The notes beneath the pieces are model-generated. The model worked only from the letters and a program-made list of their open reading frames with translations. It made no database searches and was not told where the DNA came from. This document shows positions 49,137 through 61,960 of a DNA stretch of 64,000 nt, one piece after another. A program made the translations under genes and the position numbers. This stretch comes from Trichoplax adhaerens (Eukaryota > Placozoa > Uniplacotomia > Trichoplacea > Trichoplacidae). Within the stretch, counting starts at the first letter, position 1; each line of letters opens with the position of its first letter. The stretch lies in NCBI RefSeq assembly GCF_000150275.1, contig NW_002060967.1, positions 310,001 to 374,000 on the forward strand, written 5' to 3'.

Positions 49137-52100
49137 GAAAAATCTCTTACAACAATCAACAAAGATGACTGCAAGATTTTGGACCAATTTAGTGGTAATC
49201 CACTTACAATACGTTGGATACTAGGCATACGTGTATTGATTTCTTCTACAGAACGTACCATTGCAAGAATTAAAATTGATCTTAGACTAATAATGTTCTT
49301 CCTCGGATATTCGATTGAATTGATAGATCGTCGACGATCGTGTACCACTTTCTTACAGGGATTAATAAATGTTGTACGCAATTCGATAGACACCGGTAAT
49401 GAAAGTCCTATAGTTTTGGAACCGACGAGGTAAAATCGTTTGTCCTCAGACCGTAATATTATTATCGATCACCGATTATTATATTCTTTCCAATATATGA
49501 AGCGTTTCTGGTTCGCAAAGAGTTTGCTACATAATAATTTAATTTGTATATTGTAGTAGTAAGGCTGATAATAATAAAAATCAAGTAATTGAAGTCGAAA
49601 GCTGCCAAAATTCAGATGATTCCAAAGTAATAATTCAACAAAAGATTAAAATGCTACAAGCATCCGATAGGTAACGTTAAAATCTGTTCAAGAGTTTACA
49701 GTTGTACATCCGATACTATAGTAGTCATACTATACAAGGCATTCAATTTTCGTCTTGCTAATGTGCAACTTCGCTTAATTACTGTCTACTAATATGATAG
49801 GTCAAAGAGCGTGATAGTTCCTGAAGAAGATAGTAAATTAAACGTAAAGAATGAATTCGCTAAGCGAGAATATCCTGTGAAAGAAGAATTTTCAAAGAGG
49901 TAGCGTGCAGTCACTTTTATTAATGCTTGTCACAGTATGTAAATATTGTAATCTAGACAGAATTTGATATGTATGCAGATTAGAAATGAATTAATACTGT
50001 ACTGTACACAGTATTAGTCAAAACCTTTCTTGCCGAAATTTCGATTATTTTGATAATCATCAGGTAGTAACTACGCTAACCTATTATACAATCTAATCTT
50101 TAGAAAACAGTCTTGTTTCGATTGTCTGAATTTACGTACATGCAGTCTTTTATCTAAAATGTGATTTGAACTTTTATCGATTTTAATCAATCATAACTGC
50201 AAATAATGAAGCTACGTATATCCAGTCATGATCAAAATTAGAGTTTGCATTACTTCAAAATTTGTAGATCTGTTTCGGATCAGGATTATAAAATCTCCTA
50301 AAATGTGAAAATTCCTACTACATATTTAACTTGTCGTCGATGTAGAGTAACAATTATAAGAGTTAGTATTATTTCACAACATGCAGTTCATTAACACTCG
50401 TCATATTTTACAATCGTGTTAGTATTGCTCTCACTCAGCTTACTACAGTGCAGTACACGCAACTTAAAAGAGTTTATATTCGTTTTAATTGAGATGATCA
50501 TCTTGTTGATTGACAATTATCAATTTGCCATCTTGATCTTGCTACTTTAAATCGACACGAAGGTAATATTCGATTAATATGAATATAGTGTACGGATAAT
50601 ATTATACACGTATTCGATTGAAAAATTTTGCGATTAACTGGAGGTCTTATTTCTGTGTAGAGCACGATACCCGAGAAGACAGTTTGTATATGCTAGGCCT
50701 GCAGATGAACATTGGTGGTATAAATGTTGGTTAATAGCTCTTTCTTTTAATTACGTTAACTCTAAAGAAAATTGAAACACCTACTTTTAAATCATCATTG
50801 ATATCCGTATAGCTTAAGAATAGCTGCGCTTACAATGTCGGTCTACAATGCATTTTGAAACTTTATTCATAGGTTCAATCAACAACGTTACAAAGGATCA
50901 AAATGGACATGTAAATGGATATCGTGCTAATGATTTAGATTTGCACTGTATTTACCAGTATATAATTGATTAAAGTTGATAGATTTCACTTTTAATGCTC
51001 ATAATCCTTTAGAATATATCTAAACATGATATTGGTAATTTTATTTTACTATTAGCCGTTGCTTACCTTGTTATATATTTATTGTTTCCTGATAACATTG
51101 GATAAATTATTCAGCCAATTACATATGAATTGAAATCATTAAAAAAGAGAAAGATTGTCATTACTGAACAACATCATATTGCGCACGATACTATCCCTCT
51201 AAGATCAGAATTAAGAATCGGTTTGCGAATTATAGGTATGATGAAATTTAACTAGCTACAGCTTAAATATTGACCTATCAGGCTATAAATTGCCCATTGG
51301 TTTATTATAATAATGAATGCGGTCACTTCACCCATTATTGACCCGATATGAAATCGAAACTTTGATAATATAGGAAATAATGTCTAATTACATTCTATAT
51401 TTAACGCAAGATAGACTGACGGCTTCCCATGACATATATAATTAACAATTTTGTGTATTTTAATATGCAGGACTTTTATCATATATCAGTAGGGTCTCAC
51501 TTTTATTCTTTATTCCAGCGTTTTACGGCATAATCAAAAAATATAAAGGTGGCCTTATCGCTGAGGTGCCATCAGAATCCAATAATGACAGGTATATAGT
51601 ATTTTACTAATACATTATCTTACGGTACCCATTACTGTTAGCTTTAAGAAAATAGCAGATATAATCAGAAATCAACATATCAACGGTGATGCGTTATGGT
51701 GACGATATTATTACTTTAGATATTTAATATTCTTTGATGATGGTTTCGTATCGTATTTACACGAAGATAAAATACGAATTGTATGGGATCAAAGCAATAA
51801 ATTTTGGTCAGACTTAGATAGTGTGACTCGAAGTTTTTTTCAAGAATATTTAACCAAATACCCAGATGTAAGTAAAGTATATCAGTTACAAATTATGCTG
51901 GTTAGCATAAATGATACGTTTAGTTGAATGTATAACTTTGAAATAGTTTCCATTAAAAGAATTTAGGCTTAAACAGTCAGTAATTGTCGAGTGGAAAGGC
52001 TATTGGTGGGACGCTATTATACATTCCCTAGATTGTAGTTTGGTAGAGGTAAGAGTGCTTTATGTGCTTAAAAATTTTACTGGTATGACAAGTGCACTCG

Positions 52101-55100
52101 ACTTTAGCTATATCTATAATATGAACTACTCTCGAGTTTTTTGAATGGTACAGGAATAAGTAGGATTGTATCGTTCAAACTTTGGATGATCTTCATTTGT
52201 TTTGCTCACTCATGTCAGGTTATGTTTCTAACCGATAAGAAAACAGAGGTGTTATATCGCGGTACACCTAGAATTGATTTCGCTGATGAGGAAAGCAGTT
52301 CTCCAATTAGCGTACGTAATATAGTGATACGGTTTACATGTAAACAGACATTGAGCATTACGTTGATAGCGTAATCGCGAAATATAGGCCTTAAATATAT
52401 TAACTTAATTTCATAATTACTGAAATAAAATGTATTTAGACAAAAGAAAATAGATTTTTCCTTGTTTATTTATACTTATTAGCTTATATAATTTTACCAA
52501 TTGCGTGCATTGATTTTGTAACCAGTAAAGTATTGAACAATATTTCAGATCAACGATAGTGAAGAATGTATGGAAGAAGCCCTTACAGATCATAATTATC
52601 ATGATCTCGATTTCGGTAGCATGAACTCAGGCTATCTGAAGAAAAAGAAAATTAACACTCGTCAACATCAGTGCACAATTGCATGCGGAAGAATCGAAGT
52701 ACCGGATTTACCTACTCAAGTTTGCAACCCACTGCTGATCCCTGAAAAACTTGGATGGACTAGGTTATTTAAATTCTAAATTATGCCTTGCTTTCACAGT
52801 TTGTATAAAAATTGATCAAATTTTTTTGTAACTTCAAATAATTTATAAGATGATGATTTTACGAATGATCTACTGTGCTTATTTTTTATATAGAAAACCT
52901 ATTAAAGGAAGGCGATTTGAGGACCAGTCATATTATTATATTGCTCCATGCTCAAGGAAACTAGTAAGTTACAAAATTCATTATTATTAATTTTGAACAG
53001 GGTCTTAATCATTGACTCTTGTGCTTTATCAGACAGACTTGACGGAAATTAACAACTACTGTAAGTAGCAGATAGTGCTATCCTGGTCAAACATACGGTA
53101 GCTCTGCATTGCATTCACGTCAGATTAAAAAATAAAATTGACATTTAAATTTATATACACTTTGCAGTAATATTGACTAAAACTAAGAACGTCTCGATCG
53201 ACCATTTTGCGGTGGAAAGTATCACAATTTCAAATAACTCATTTGTACCTGGAAAGGTAACTCATTCTTAGATTCTGTGATAATCACAATTTTTTTATGC
53301 AATCATCTGCCTATCAATATATTGCATAACTTATGTTTGAAGGTGTTTGTTGTTACTGTTCCTACCTACCGCTAGTTTTTATCGGAAAATTTGATATTTG
53401 CTGTTGTACGGATAGTAATATATTAAATAATATAATTAAGGTCAAGATTGATCAATCTACTTTAAAATTCTGCAGGATCCGTTTTATTATTGCGTCGATA
53501 TAACTAACGGTTTGGAACGGGTGCCGATTTCGGTAAACTAAATCAGTTATGCTAAATACCTTGATGATATGTTTTCAATGATAACTGCATTTTTCTTATC
53601 AATTTAGTGCATGAATGAATCCGATATCACCCAAGTCTCGGAGTCATTTACTTATATCGCTGACAGTATTTGTATTGATGGACTAGAAATTCCGTCCGAT
53701 CCTGATTTTATGGTTTGCTGCAACTGTAAGGATAATTGTTTAGTAAGTAAGAATGGAGATTTTTTGGGTAATAAGGCTCTGTCGAGATAGTATACTTATT
53801 TTTAATTTTTTTAATTTTAGGATAAAACTAAGTGTGAGTGTCAACGATTGACATATACAAGTAATGCTGCTGTATTTGGTAGATCGACACATTCAGTTGG
53901 ATATGAACTAAAGAGACTTGCCGCACGTGTTTTGACTGGGTTTGTAAGAGTTTGTAGTGCGTATGCTATAATATCATACAGATGAAAACCTTTGCTTTGT
54001 TTAATAATATACATTAAATTTTCGCAATTGTTGTATCTTGTTAAAAAAGTGAATGATGCATGATAGTATTTACATTTAAAATTGTCTAGTTTATATCAGA
54101 AGATGCCTAATAGCTCTATGATAGTACCACAACTGTCTTCTATTACTACCTAAAATATACATTCAATCAATCGTATAACGTTTGTAGTACCGATGTCTTG
54201 CTGCATGGGTAATTTTATTATTATTTTTTTATTATAGAATTTATGAATGTAATCCACGATGTACTTGCAAGAGAAATAAAGCCGGGCAATGCTATAACTC
54301 TGTTGTTCAAAATGGAATTCAGCATCGACTACAGGTTTTTATGACAACCAAGAAAGGGTGGGGTGTTCGAACGTTAGATGATATTCCAAAAGGAGCTTTT
54401 GTATCGATGTATGCTGGTGTTGTAATTACTGAACAAGAAGCTCAACGTGTCAGTAGCATTTTGATTTTGATTTCATTACGCTTGAAGGCATAATGCATAC
54501 ACCTGCGAAATAATTCATATTACGTTTTGCTATTGCATCCTGTTATTAACAGAGAGGAGTTAAGCATGACGATCAATATTATGCGGAATTGGATCTTATC
54601 GGTTAGTAACATTTTCAACGACAGCAAACTCTCTTGAGATAAAGTTAATTTTATCTTAAGTGAAATTTGATGCTTTCATCATAAGCGTCTTTAATAAATT
54701 AATTTATTTGAACTCAGAAATGATCATTGGATCACAAGAGGCTAAGAAATCGAAAGATTGTAGATCTTCAAAAGAAGAGAACAATAAAAAATCGAACAAA
54801 AATAAGTAAATCTTGCTTTCTTGTGATCTTTGAGTACTTTTTATAGAAAATGTATCAATACGAATTTTACCTAGATAATGTAATCAATATGATGTGAATT
54901 TTTTTTAGAACATCGAGTAAAGAAGATTTAGAAAATTGTAGCGATAATTTATCGGACCAGTACAATCGGTCTTACTCAGAAAAGGATGCTACTTCCAATT
55001 GGTTTGTGTATGGTTGTTGTTACTAGATATTTATTAACTAGTCTACAACTGAAGTCATGATATGTGCATAGAATAGCATAGCTTAGAATTCTATTACAAT

Positions 55101-55994
55101 CTGATAACCAGGGATCACCATATTCATAGACGTTATAAAACTACTACTAAGAGTGACGATCCTTTTATATCGTCAGCTATGGTTGATTTGACATGGTATA
55201 CTTTAATGTAACGTACCATATAAGGTTGAACAGTAGTCACTCGTACTTTGAATGACATAGCTTTATCATAGTTTTGAAGATGTGGTGTCTACGTCAGAAG
55301 AAAATCGGCAGAACAGCATTGAATATTATCATGATAGCTTATCGGAAAAATTATTCGATGTTGAAGGTATTATAGCATAATTCTATCAAGTGTCCAATTC
55401 CAGCGATAAATTCTACGTATATGTTGAGGTATATTATCTTTAATTAGTCTCAGACGATGAAGATAGAACTACGATTGGCAAAACTGTAGAAATAGAAGGT
55501 GAAGAATTTAGACAATTACATGGTGGCTCATCGGAACCCTTCATCGTTGATTCTAAAAGAATTGGCAACATAGGAAGATTTTATAACGTAAATTAAAATT
55601 TTGAGTAATAGTGCTGGAATAAGCTTTGTTCAGATATTATTGAACGATATGTATCTCGAAGAGCTTGAATTCTATGTAGTATCTCATTATGATTGAACTT
55701 TTATAACAGCATAGCTGTGATCCGAATATGTTTGTTCAGAATGTTTTTTGGAAAACACAAGATTTAAGATTTCCGACGTTGTCGTTCTTTACGTTAAGGT
55801 AATGGTATTGGCTAGTTATAAGTGATGATGGTGTCTTTTAAATTGATTTTATGATGGCTTTTAATATCATGGATAGATCTATTCCGGCTGGTAGTGAATT
55901 GACTTGGGATTATGGCTATGAAATGGGAAGTGTTGAGGGAAAAGTCAAATATTGCTTTTGTGGTGCTAGTAATTGCCGGAAAAGGCTGTATTAG
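49137..55994 (+). CDS. SETDB1: SETDB1-type histone H3K9 methyltransferase, 5' end unresolved
   Basis: It methylates H3K9 in the nucleus using S-adenosylmethionine to silence chromatin. Twenty-six in-frame exons were traced: 49137-49429, 49560-49670, 49801-49899, 50661-50725, 50873-50910, 51115-51235, 51519-51591, 51720-51867, 51947-52048, 52219-52311, 52549-52763, 52894-52963, 53033-53060, 53168-53256, 53476-53532, 53608-53742, 53821-53939, 54238-54448, 54553-54601, 54718-54805, 54909-55001, 55112-55195, 55272-55366, 55448-55587, 55710-55798 and 55877-55994 (about 940 residues; human about 1290). Tudor region: exons 4-10 ([20 protein letters not shown]). MBD: exons 11-15. Pre-SET: exons 16-18 ([21 protein letters not shown]). 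The SET domain is split by a ~140-residue acidic insert (exons 20-24). The catalytic NHSCDPN is divided between exons 24 and 25; ELTWDYGYE and post-[11 protein letters not shown] end the protein. Exon 1 is open and in phase but weakly conserved, and its start codon is not established. Confidence 0.92.
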
Positions 55995-57190
55995 CTTATT
56001 TCATTTAATTGATAAATTAAAACTGTTACTCTACAACGTTTCTACTACGTAATCATTGTTAACCTTAAAGGTCTTAATTTTTAATTGACATCTGCTAGCT
56101 AAAAAACAATGTTATTAGAGACTTATAATGTTGAAACAAATACCAAGATTGTTGTGGCGTAATTTTACATGAGAACCTTCCTATCGATGAATAGCTTTAC
56201 TTGGTTATGAACTATTTTAATGCGCCCTGTAAAAATAACGTTGCAATGAGAATTGATGCTGGAAAGTTGTGCATGCTATGTTATGGATCTTTAAAAATGC
56301 ATTCAATAAATTCAAAAGTATATCGCCTAATCTCTCAAGCTCACCAGTAGTGATTGCTTGAGGTAATTTCGAATACCATTCAATCAGTAGCGATATCAGA
56401 CATTTGTTTGCGTAAATGGTTTCAAATATTTGATGCAATTCGATCAACCGATTATATTGCTTTCAATATCTCTACATACTGCAGTGATTGTATTTCTAAA
56501 GCCTAAATACTAATGTGTAAAACGTTTCATTGCTCGATCGCAACTATCACTGATGTTGATAAGCAGTTATTAATTCGTGGTCATTAAAAGGTAAATTACA
56601 TATGTTGCGTGTGTGAAGTAATTTTTTATTCTGTTTATTATTAAGATGATTACTATTAAAATTATAAATGAAGGAGACTATAGCGAATGACGACGATTCA
56701 TTACTAGCTAACTTCCGAGAGTGAAGGGAAGTATCAGACTGTATCGTGTACAACTTGTCGAGTAGCAATCATAATGAATCGATTTATACTACGAGTACTG
56801 TACTGATGAAATGACCTTTTGGCATGCTTGTTGTAGCAGTCTTTGCTGCGAAGCAATGTGAACCTGTCCACTAAATCCATTTGATTGTTCACATCAGTTC
56901 AATATTGCTCATCATTCAAATTTCACTACTGCTAGGCTTGATAAGATTGAGTTTATTTTCAGCTTGTATCAACTTTTCTTGTGTACGAAGGCAGATTAGT
57001 AAAATTAAGTTAGATCTATCCAAAACAAAGCCTTCATCATCCATTCTACATACATAGATGAACTATAGAAATACGAAAGGAATAACGTGGTGTGACTGAA
57101 GAAGTGAAGGGATAAGATACCCATTTTGAATGGTAACGTTCTAAAGGGTAGCATTGAACAAATTTACTGGAGCAAGATACACGAGCCAAT
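55995..57190. other. Spacer between convergent SETDB1 and transaldolase genes
   Basis: This 1.2 kb interval should hold the 3' UTRs of both genes. Minus-strand open frames at 56217-56447 and 56547-56768 show no recognisable domain or splice support. No repeat array was seen, unlike every other large spacer to the right of 41 kb. Confidence 0.5.
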
Positions 57191-58156
57191 CTAGGCTAGC
57201 TTTTGACGAATGATATCTTCCAATTTGACCGCATCAACAGCAAATTTACGGATACCTTCCGATAATTTTTCAGTAGCCATTTGATCTTCATTCAATAACC
57301 AACGGAATTCAGATTCATTTAAAGAGATTTTGTCAGCGGATGATTGCTTGGCTATGTCGACCGACAATTTGCGCGGCACCGATTGAGAAGAATTGGTTAG
57401 TTTTTCCAAAAGAGCAGGACTAATAGTCAAGAGATCACAACCAGCTAATTCAGTAATTTGATCTGTGTTCCTAAATGATGCACCCATGACTTCCGTTTTG
57501 TAGCCGAACTTTTTGTAGTAATTGTAAATTTGTGTTACACTTTTTACGCCAGGATCTTGTGATGGTTGAAAAGAAGACTGGCCAGTATTTTTGACATACC
57601 AGTCGAAAATTCTGCCGACAAAAGGTGAGATTAAGGTGACACCAGCTTCAGCACAGGCAACTGCTTGAGCGAAAGAAAATAGTAATGTCATATTACAATG
57701 GACACCGTCTTCACTTTCTAATATTTTGCCGGCTTGGATGCCCTCCCATGTTGAGCTGAGCTTAATTAAGATTCTTTCCTTGTCAATTCCAATATCGTTG
57801 TACAACTGAATAAGACGGCGAGCACGTTGAAGCGAACCTTGGACATCGAAAGAAAGTCGGGCATCGACTTCCGTAGAGACGCGACCAGGGATTAACTTCA
57901 ATATCTCTGCACCAAAGTTAACCGCTAATAAATCCATAGCCCATTCAATTTGGCCGTTGATATCGTCAGCGCGTTGTTTGGCTTCTTCGACTGCTTTCTC
58001 CAGTAAATGTTGGTATTCAGGCATTTTACATGCAGCCAAAATGAGCGAAGGATTGGTAGTTGAATCTTTAGGTGAATACTTGCCAATCGATTCGAAATCG
58101 CCAGTATCTGCTACCACGTAGGTATAGCCTTTGATTTGTTCTAAAGCTGAGCTCAT
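57191..58156 (-). CDS. TALDO1: Transaldolase, single-exon gene
   Basis: It transfers a dihydroxyacetone unit between sugar phosphates in the non-oxidative pentose phosphate pathway, in the cytosol. The open frame is 321 residues with no intron. The family length is about 317-337. The class I aldolase-type active site is complete: Asp17 in VVADTGD, Asn35 in STTNPS, Glu96 in STEVDARLS and the Schiff-base Lys132 in [12 protein letters not shown]. Further family blocks are [64 protein letters not shown] and [11 protein letters not shown]. The chosen Met gives [10 protein letters not shown], close to family starts; an extra N-terminal exon is unlikely. It is the only intronless gene in the window. 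A tandem array begins about 250 bp upstream of its start codon, so the promoter must be short or lie partly in repeat. Confidence 0.97.
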   Translation of the reverse strand: MSSALEQIKGYTYVVADTGDFESIGKYSPKDSTTNPSLILAACKMPEYQHLLEKAVEEAKQRADDINGQIEWAMDLLAVNFGAEILKLIPGRVSTEVDARLSFDVQGSLQRARRLIQLYNDIGIDKERILIKLSSTWEGIQAGKILESEDGVHCNMTLLFSFAQAVACAEAGVTLISPFVGRIFDWYVKNTGQSSFQPSQDPGVKSVTQIYNYYKKFGYKTEVMGASFRNTDQITELAGCDLLTISPALLEKLTNSSQSVPRKLSVDIAKQSSADKISLNESEFRWLLNEDQMATEKLSEGIRKFAVDAVKLEDIIRQKLA

Positions 58157-58399
58157 TTTCTTTCTGTGTGGTAATAGCTTGAAATGGATTCTTACCCTTA
58201 CAAGATTGGAATGTAGTTAAGGTCGAGATGACGATGAGAAACGACGAGCTGGCAAGCTTGCAAAGTTACAGTCCAAGCAGAAGTTTTCTCTCCACCTTCT
58301 GAACAGCAAATCAATATACAAGCCCATACTAATATACTATCGTCACAGTGGGGCTACAGCGCATAGTCGTCCTTTTGCGCTTGCCCAGTCAGTCAGCTC

Positions 58400-60125
58400 A
58401 TGGTCCAGGCACCGACCAGTACCATGGTACTGGTTGTTCGTCTTTTACTACACTACAGTACACTGTGACCAGCTGACCATGGTGTCCAGGCACCGACCAG
58501 TACCATGGCATTAGCCATGACACCTTTTATGCGTCTTTTACCACTTAGTCTACTCTACTCTGTGACCGGCTGACCACGGTACACCGACCAGTGTCATGGC
58601 ATTGGCCATGACACCTTTTATGCGTCTTTGACTACCCTATCTTGTGACCATCTGACCATGGTACACCGACCAGTACCATGGTATTGGCCATGACACCTTT
58701 TATGCGTCTTTGACTACTTTACTCTGTGACCGGCTGACCCCAGTACCATGCCATTGGCCATGACACCTTTTATGCGTCCTTGACTACTCTACTCTGTAAC
58801 CGGCTGACCATGGTGACCAGTACCATGCCATTGGCCATGACACCTTTTATGCGTCTTTGACTACTCTATCCTGTGACCATCTGACCATGGTACACCGACC
58901 AGTACCATGGCATTGGCCATGACACCTTTTATGCGTCTTTGACTACTTTACTCTGTGACCGGCTGACCCCAGTACCATGCCATTGGCCATGACACCTTTT
59001 ATGCGTCCTTGACTACTCTACTCTGTAACCGGTTGACCATGGTGACCAGTACCATGCCATTGGCCATGACACCTTTTATGCGTCTTTGACTACTCTATCC
59101 TGTGACCATCTGACCATGGTACACCGACCAGTACCATGGTATTGGACATGACACCTTTTATGCGTCTTTGACTACTTTACTCTGTGACCGGCTGACCAGT
59201 ACCATGCCATTGGCCATGACACCTTTTATGCGTCTTTGACTACTCTACTCTGTAACCGGTTGACCATGGTGACCAGTACCATGCCATTGGCCATGACACC
59301 TTTTATGCGTCTTTGACTACTCTATCCTGTGACCATCTGACCATGGTACACCGACCAGTACCATGGTATTGGACATGACACCTTTTATGCGTCTTTGACT
59401 ACTTTACTCTGTGACCGGCTGACCAGTACCATGCCATTGGCCATGACACCTTTTATGCGTCTTTGACTATTCTACTCTGTAACCGGCTGACCATGGTGAC
59501 CAGTACCATGCCATTGGCCATGACACCTTTTATGCGTCTTTGACTACTCTACTCTGTGACCGGCTGACCATGGTGACCAGTACCATGCCATTGGCCATGA
59601 CACCTTTTATGCGTCCTTGACTATTCTACTCTGTAACCGGCTGACCATGGTGACCAGTACCATGCCATTGGCCATGACACCTTTTATGCGTCTTTGACTA
59701 CTCTACTCTGTGACCGGCTGACCATGGTGACCAGTACCATGCCATTGGCCATGACACCTTTTATGCGTCTTTGACTACTCTATCCTGTGACCATCTGACC
59801 ATGGTACACCGACCAGTACCATGGCATTGGCCACGACACCTTTTATGCGTCTTTGACTACTTTACTCTGTGACCGGCTGACCATGGTGACCAGTACCATG
59901 CCATTGGCCATGACACCTTTTATGCGTCCTTGACTATTCTACTCTGTAACCGGCTGACCATGGTGACCAGTACTATGCCATTGGCCATGACACCTTTTAT
60001 GCGTCTTTGACTACTCTACTCTGTGACCGGCTGACCATGGTGACCAGTACCATGCCATTGGCCATGACACCTTTTATGCGTCTTTGACTACTCTATCCTG
60101 TGACCAGCTGACCATGGTGACCAAT
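58400..60125. repeat. Tandem array, about 21 copies, unit 70-90 bp with ~228 bp higher-order period
   Basis: The unit is ACCAGTACCATG(C/G)CATTGGCCATGACACC, TTTTATGCGTC(T/C)TTGACTA and CTCTGT(G/A)ACCGGCTGACCATGGTG. The anchor CCTTTTATGCGTC occurs about 21 times. Unit types differ in the spacer (ACACCGACC, GACCCC or GTGACC) and recur in order, giving a period near 228 bp (for example 58697, 58925, 59153, then 59378). Each unit has several CCATGG palindromes. GC content is much higher than in the surrounding DNA. No long frame is open across the array. Confidence 0.95.
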
Positions 60126-60850
60126 GTCAGGTCGTCACTGACCATTGTACCAAGATGAGAGGTCATTTTTGTTGATTTTACTCAGGCGCTTTTCGCTTGC
60201 TGGCCCACTGTAGGTGACAGTATGAGATTTTGCTTGTTGACCACCATCCGGTTGAAATGGCCTCCATAGGCAGAAGTCCACAATGGTCACGCCAGGTCAA
60301 GAAGCTCCTCGATCAAGTCTGCTGCTGACCAATTTCCACTCTACATCAATACTAACTACAGTAAACTACCTAGGTCCAATCCATTATCTAGCTTACTTTT
60401 CTTCCCATCATGGCCAAATCAACTCTATAGAAGAAGAGCAATATCTCCCAATCTCTTTTGACATTGTGGATACCGTAAGTGGGCAGTTGGTTGCTAATGT
60501 CAAGTCCAAAGTAAAAGTACGACAGTAGGCGAAATAGCACCAGCGACCGTTCCACTAATAATATTTGATTGATGGATTTTATTGGACTACTGCCTGAAAA
60601 TTGGACAGAGTAGAAAATGATTCTACATAGTAAAGTACAACGGGACTGTAATATGCTAAACATACAATTCAGCAATGGTCATTGAATGGTCAGTAAACCC
60701 TGACGTAATGTGTTGCAAAAAAAAAAAAGTAATGGTCACGTTACGTTGCCATAGTAAAGCACTTAAAAGGTGAAGAGTTTGAGTGATCCACTAACAGTAA
60801 CTCGCCTTGTATCCTGGAAGTAGTTTAGTTTTGAAAGGGGGGGGGGGGAA
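60126..60850. other. Spacer with an unassigned open frame and homopolymer runs
   Basis: A plus-strand frame at 60283-60528 (81 codons) has no recognisable family feature and no splice support. A run of 12 A lies at about 60717-60728 and a run of 12 G at about 60837-60848. The G run is immediately before the next array. Confidence 0.5.
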
Positions 60851-61960
60851 ATTAAAAATTTCTTTGCAATGCCTGCACTACTGCAGCAGCATTTAAATTA
60901 GACACCTTCATGATACAAAAAGGATGGATTGGTAACTTTACTTTTTATTTTAAGATAAAATTGGACTTATGGAAATTAAAAACTTCTTTGCAATGCCTGC
61001 AATACTGCAGCATTTGAATTAAACACCTTGATGACACAAATAGGATGGACTTTGAAAATTAAAAACTTCTTTGCAATGCCTGCACTACTGCAGCATTTAA
61101 ATTAGACACCTTCATGATACAAAAAGGATAGATTGGTAACCTTATTCTTTATTTTAAGATAAAATTGGATCTATAGAAATTAAAAACTTCTTCGTAATGC
61201 CTGCACTACTGCAGCATTTGAATTAGACACCTTCATGACACAGATAGGATGGACTTTGAAAATTAAAAACTTCTTTGCAATGCCTGCACTACTGCAGCAT
61301 TTAAATTAGACACCTTCATGATACAAAAAGGATAGATTGGTAACCTTATTCTTTATTTTAAGATAAAATTGGATCTATAGAAATTAAAAACTTCTTCGTA
61401 ATGCCTGCACTACTGCAGCATTTGAATTAGACACCTTCATGACACAGATAGGATGGATTTAGAAAATTAAAAACTTCTTTGCAATGCCTGCAATACTGAA
61501 GCATTTGAATTGGACACCTTCATGACACAAATAGGATGCATTTAGAAATTAAAAACTTCTTTGCAATGCCTGCAATACTGAAGCATTTGAATTGGACACC
61601 TTCATGACACAAATAGGATGCATTTAGAAATTAAAAACTTCTTTGCAATGCCTGCAATACTGAAGCATTTGAATTGGACACCTTCATGACACAAATAGGA
61701 TGCATTTAGAAATTAAAAACTTCTTTGCAATGCCTGCAATACTGAAGCATTTGAATTGGACACCTTCATGACACAAATAGGATGCATTTAGAAATTAAAA
61801 ACTTCTTTGCAATGCCTGCAATACTGAAGCATTTGAATTGGACACCTTCATGACACAAATAGGATGCATTTAGAAATTAAAAACTTCTTTGCAATGCCTG
61901 CAATACTGAAGCATTTGAATTAGACACCTTCATGACACAAAAAAGATGGATTCGTAACTT
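60850..61960. repeat. Tandem array, unit 82 bp, about 12 copies, with a 202 bp higher-order part
   Basis: The unit is GAAATTAAAAACTTCTTTGC, AATGCCTGCA, (A/C)TACTG(A/C)AGCATTTGAATT, GGACACCTTCATGACACAAA and TAGGATGCATTTA. In the left part an 82 bp unit alternates with a ~120 bp unit carrying an extra TTTATTTTAAGATAAAATTGGA insert, giving a 202 bp period (about 61057 and 61259). The right part has successive copies at 61545, 61627, 61709, 61791 and 61873, spaced exactly 82 bp and almost identical, which marks recent expansion. Confidence 0.96.

Noticed and set aside
53944-53949. GTAAGA at 53944 as the SETDB1 exon donor
   Set aside because: Using it shifts the frame into an immediate stop in the next exon, whereas GTTTGT at 53940 restores the conserved TG-YEC sequence.
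60283-60528. 81-residue open frame between two arrays
   Set aside because: No recognisable domain, no splice or start context, and length within chance for the composition.
58400-61960. CRISPR-like array
   Set aside because: Units are contiguous satellite monomers without unique spacers, in an intron-rich eukaryotic genome.
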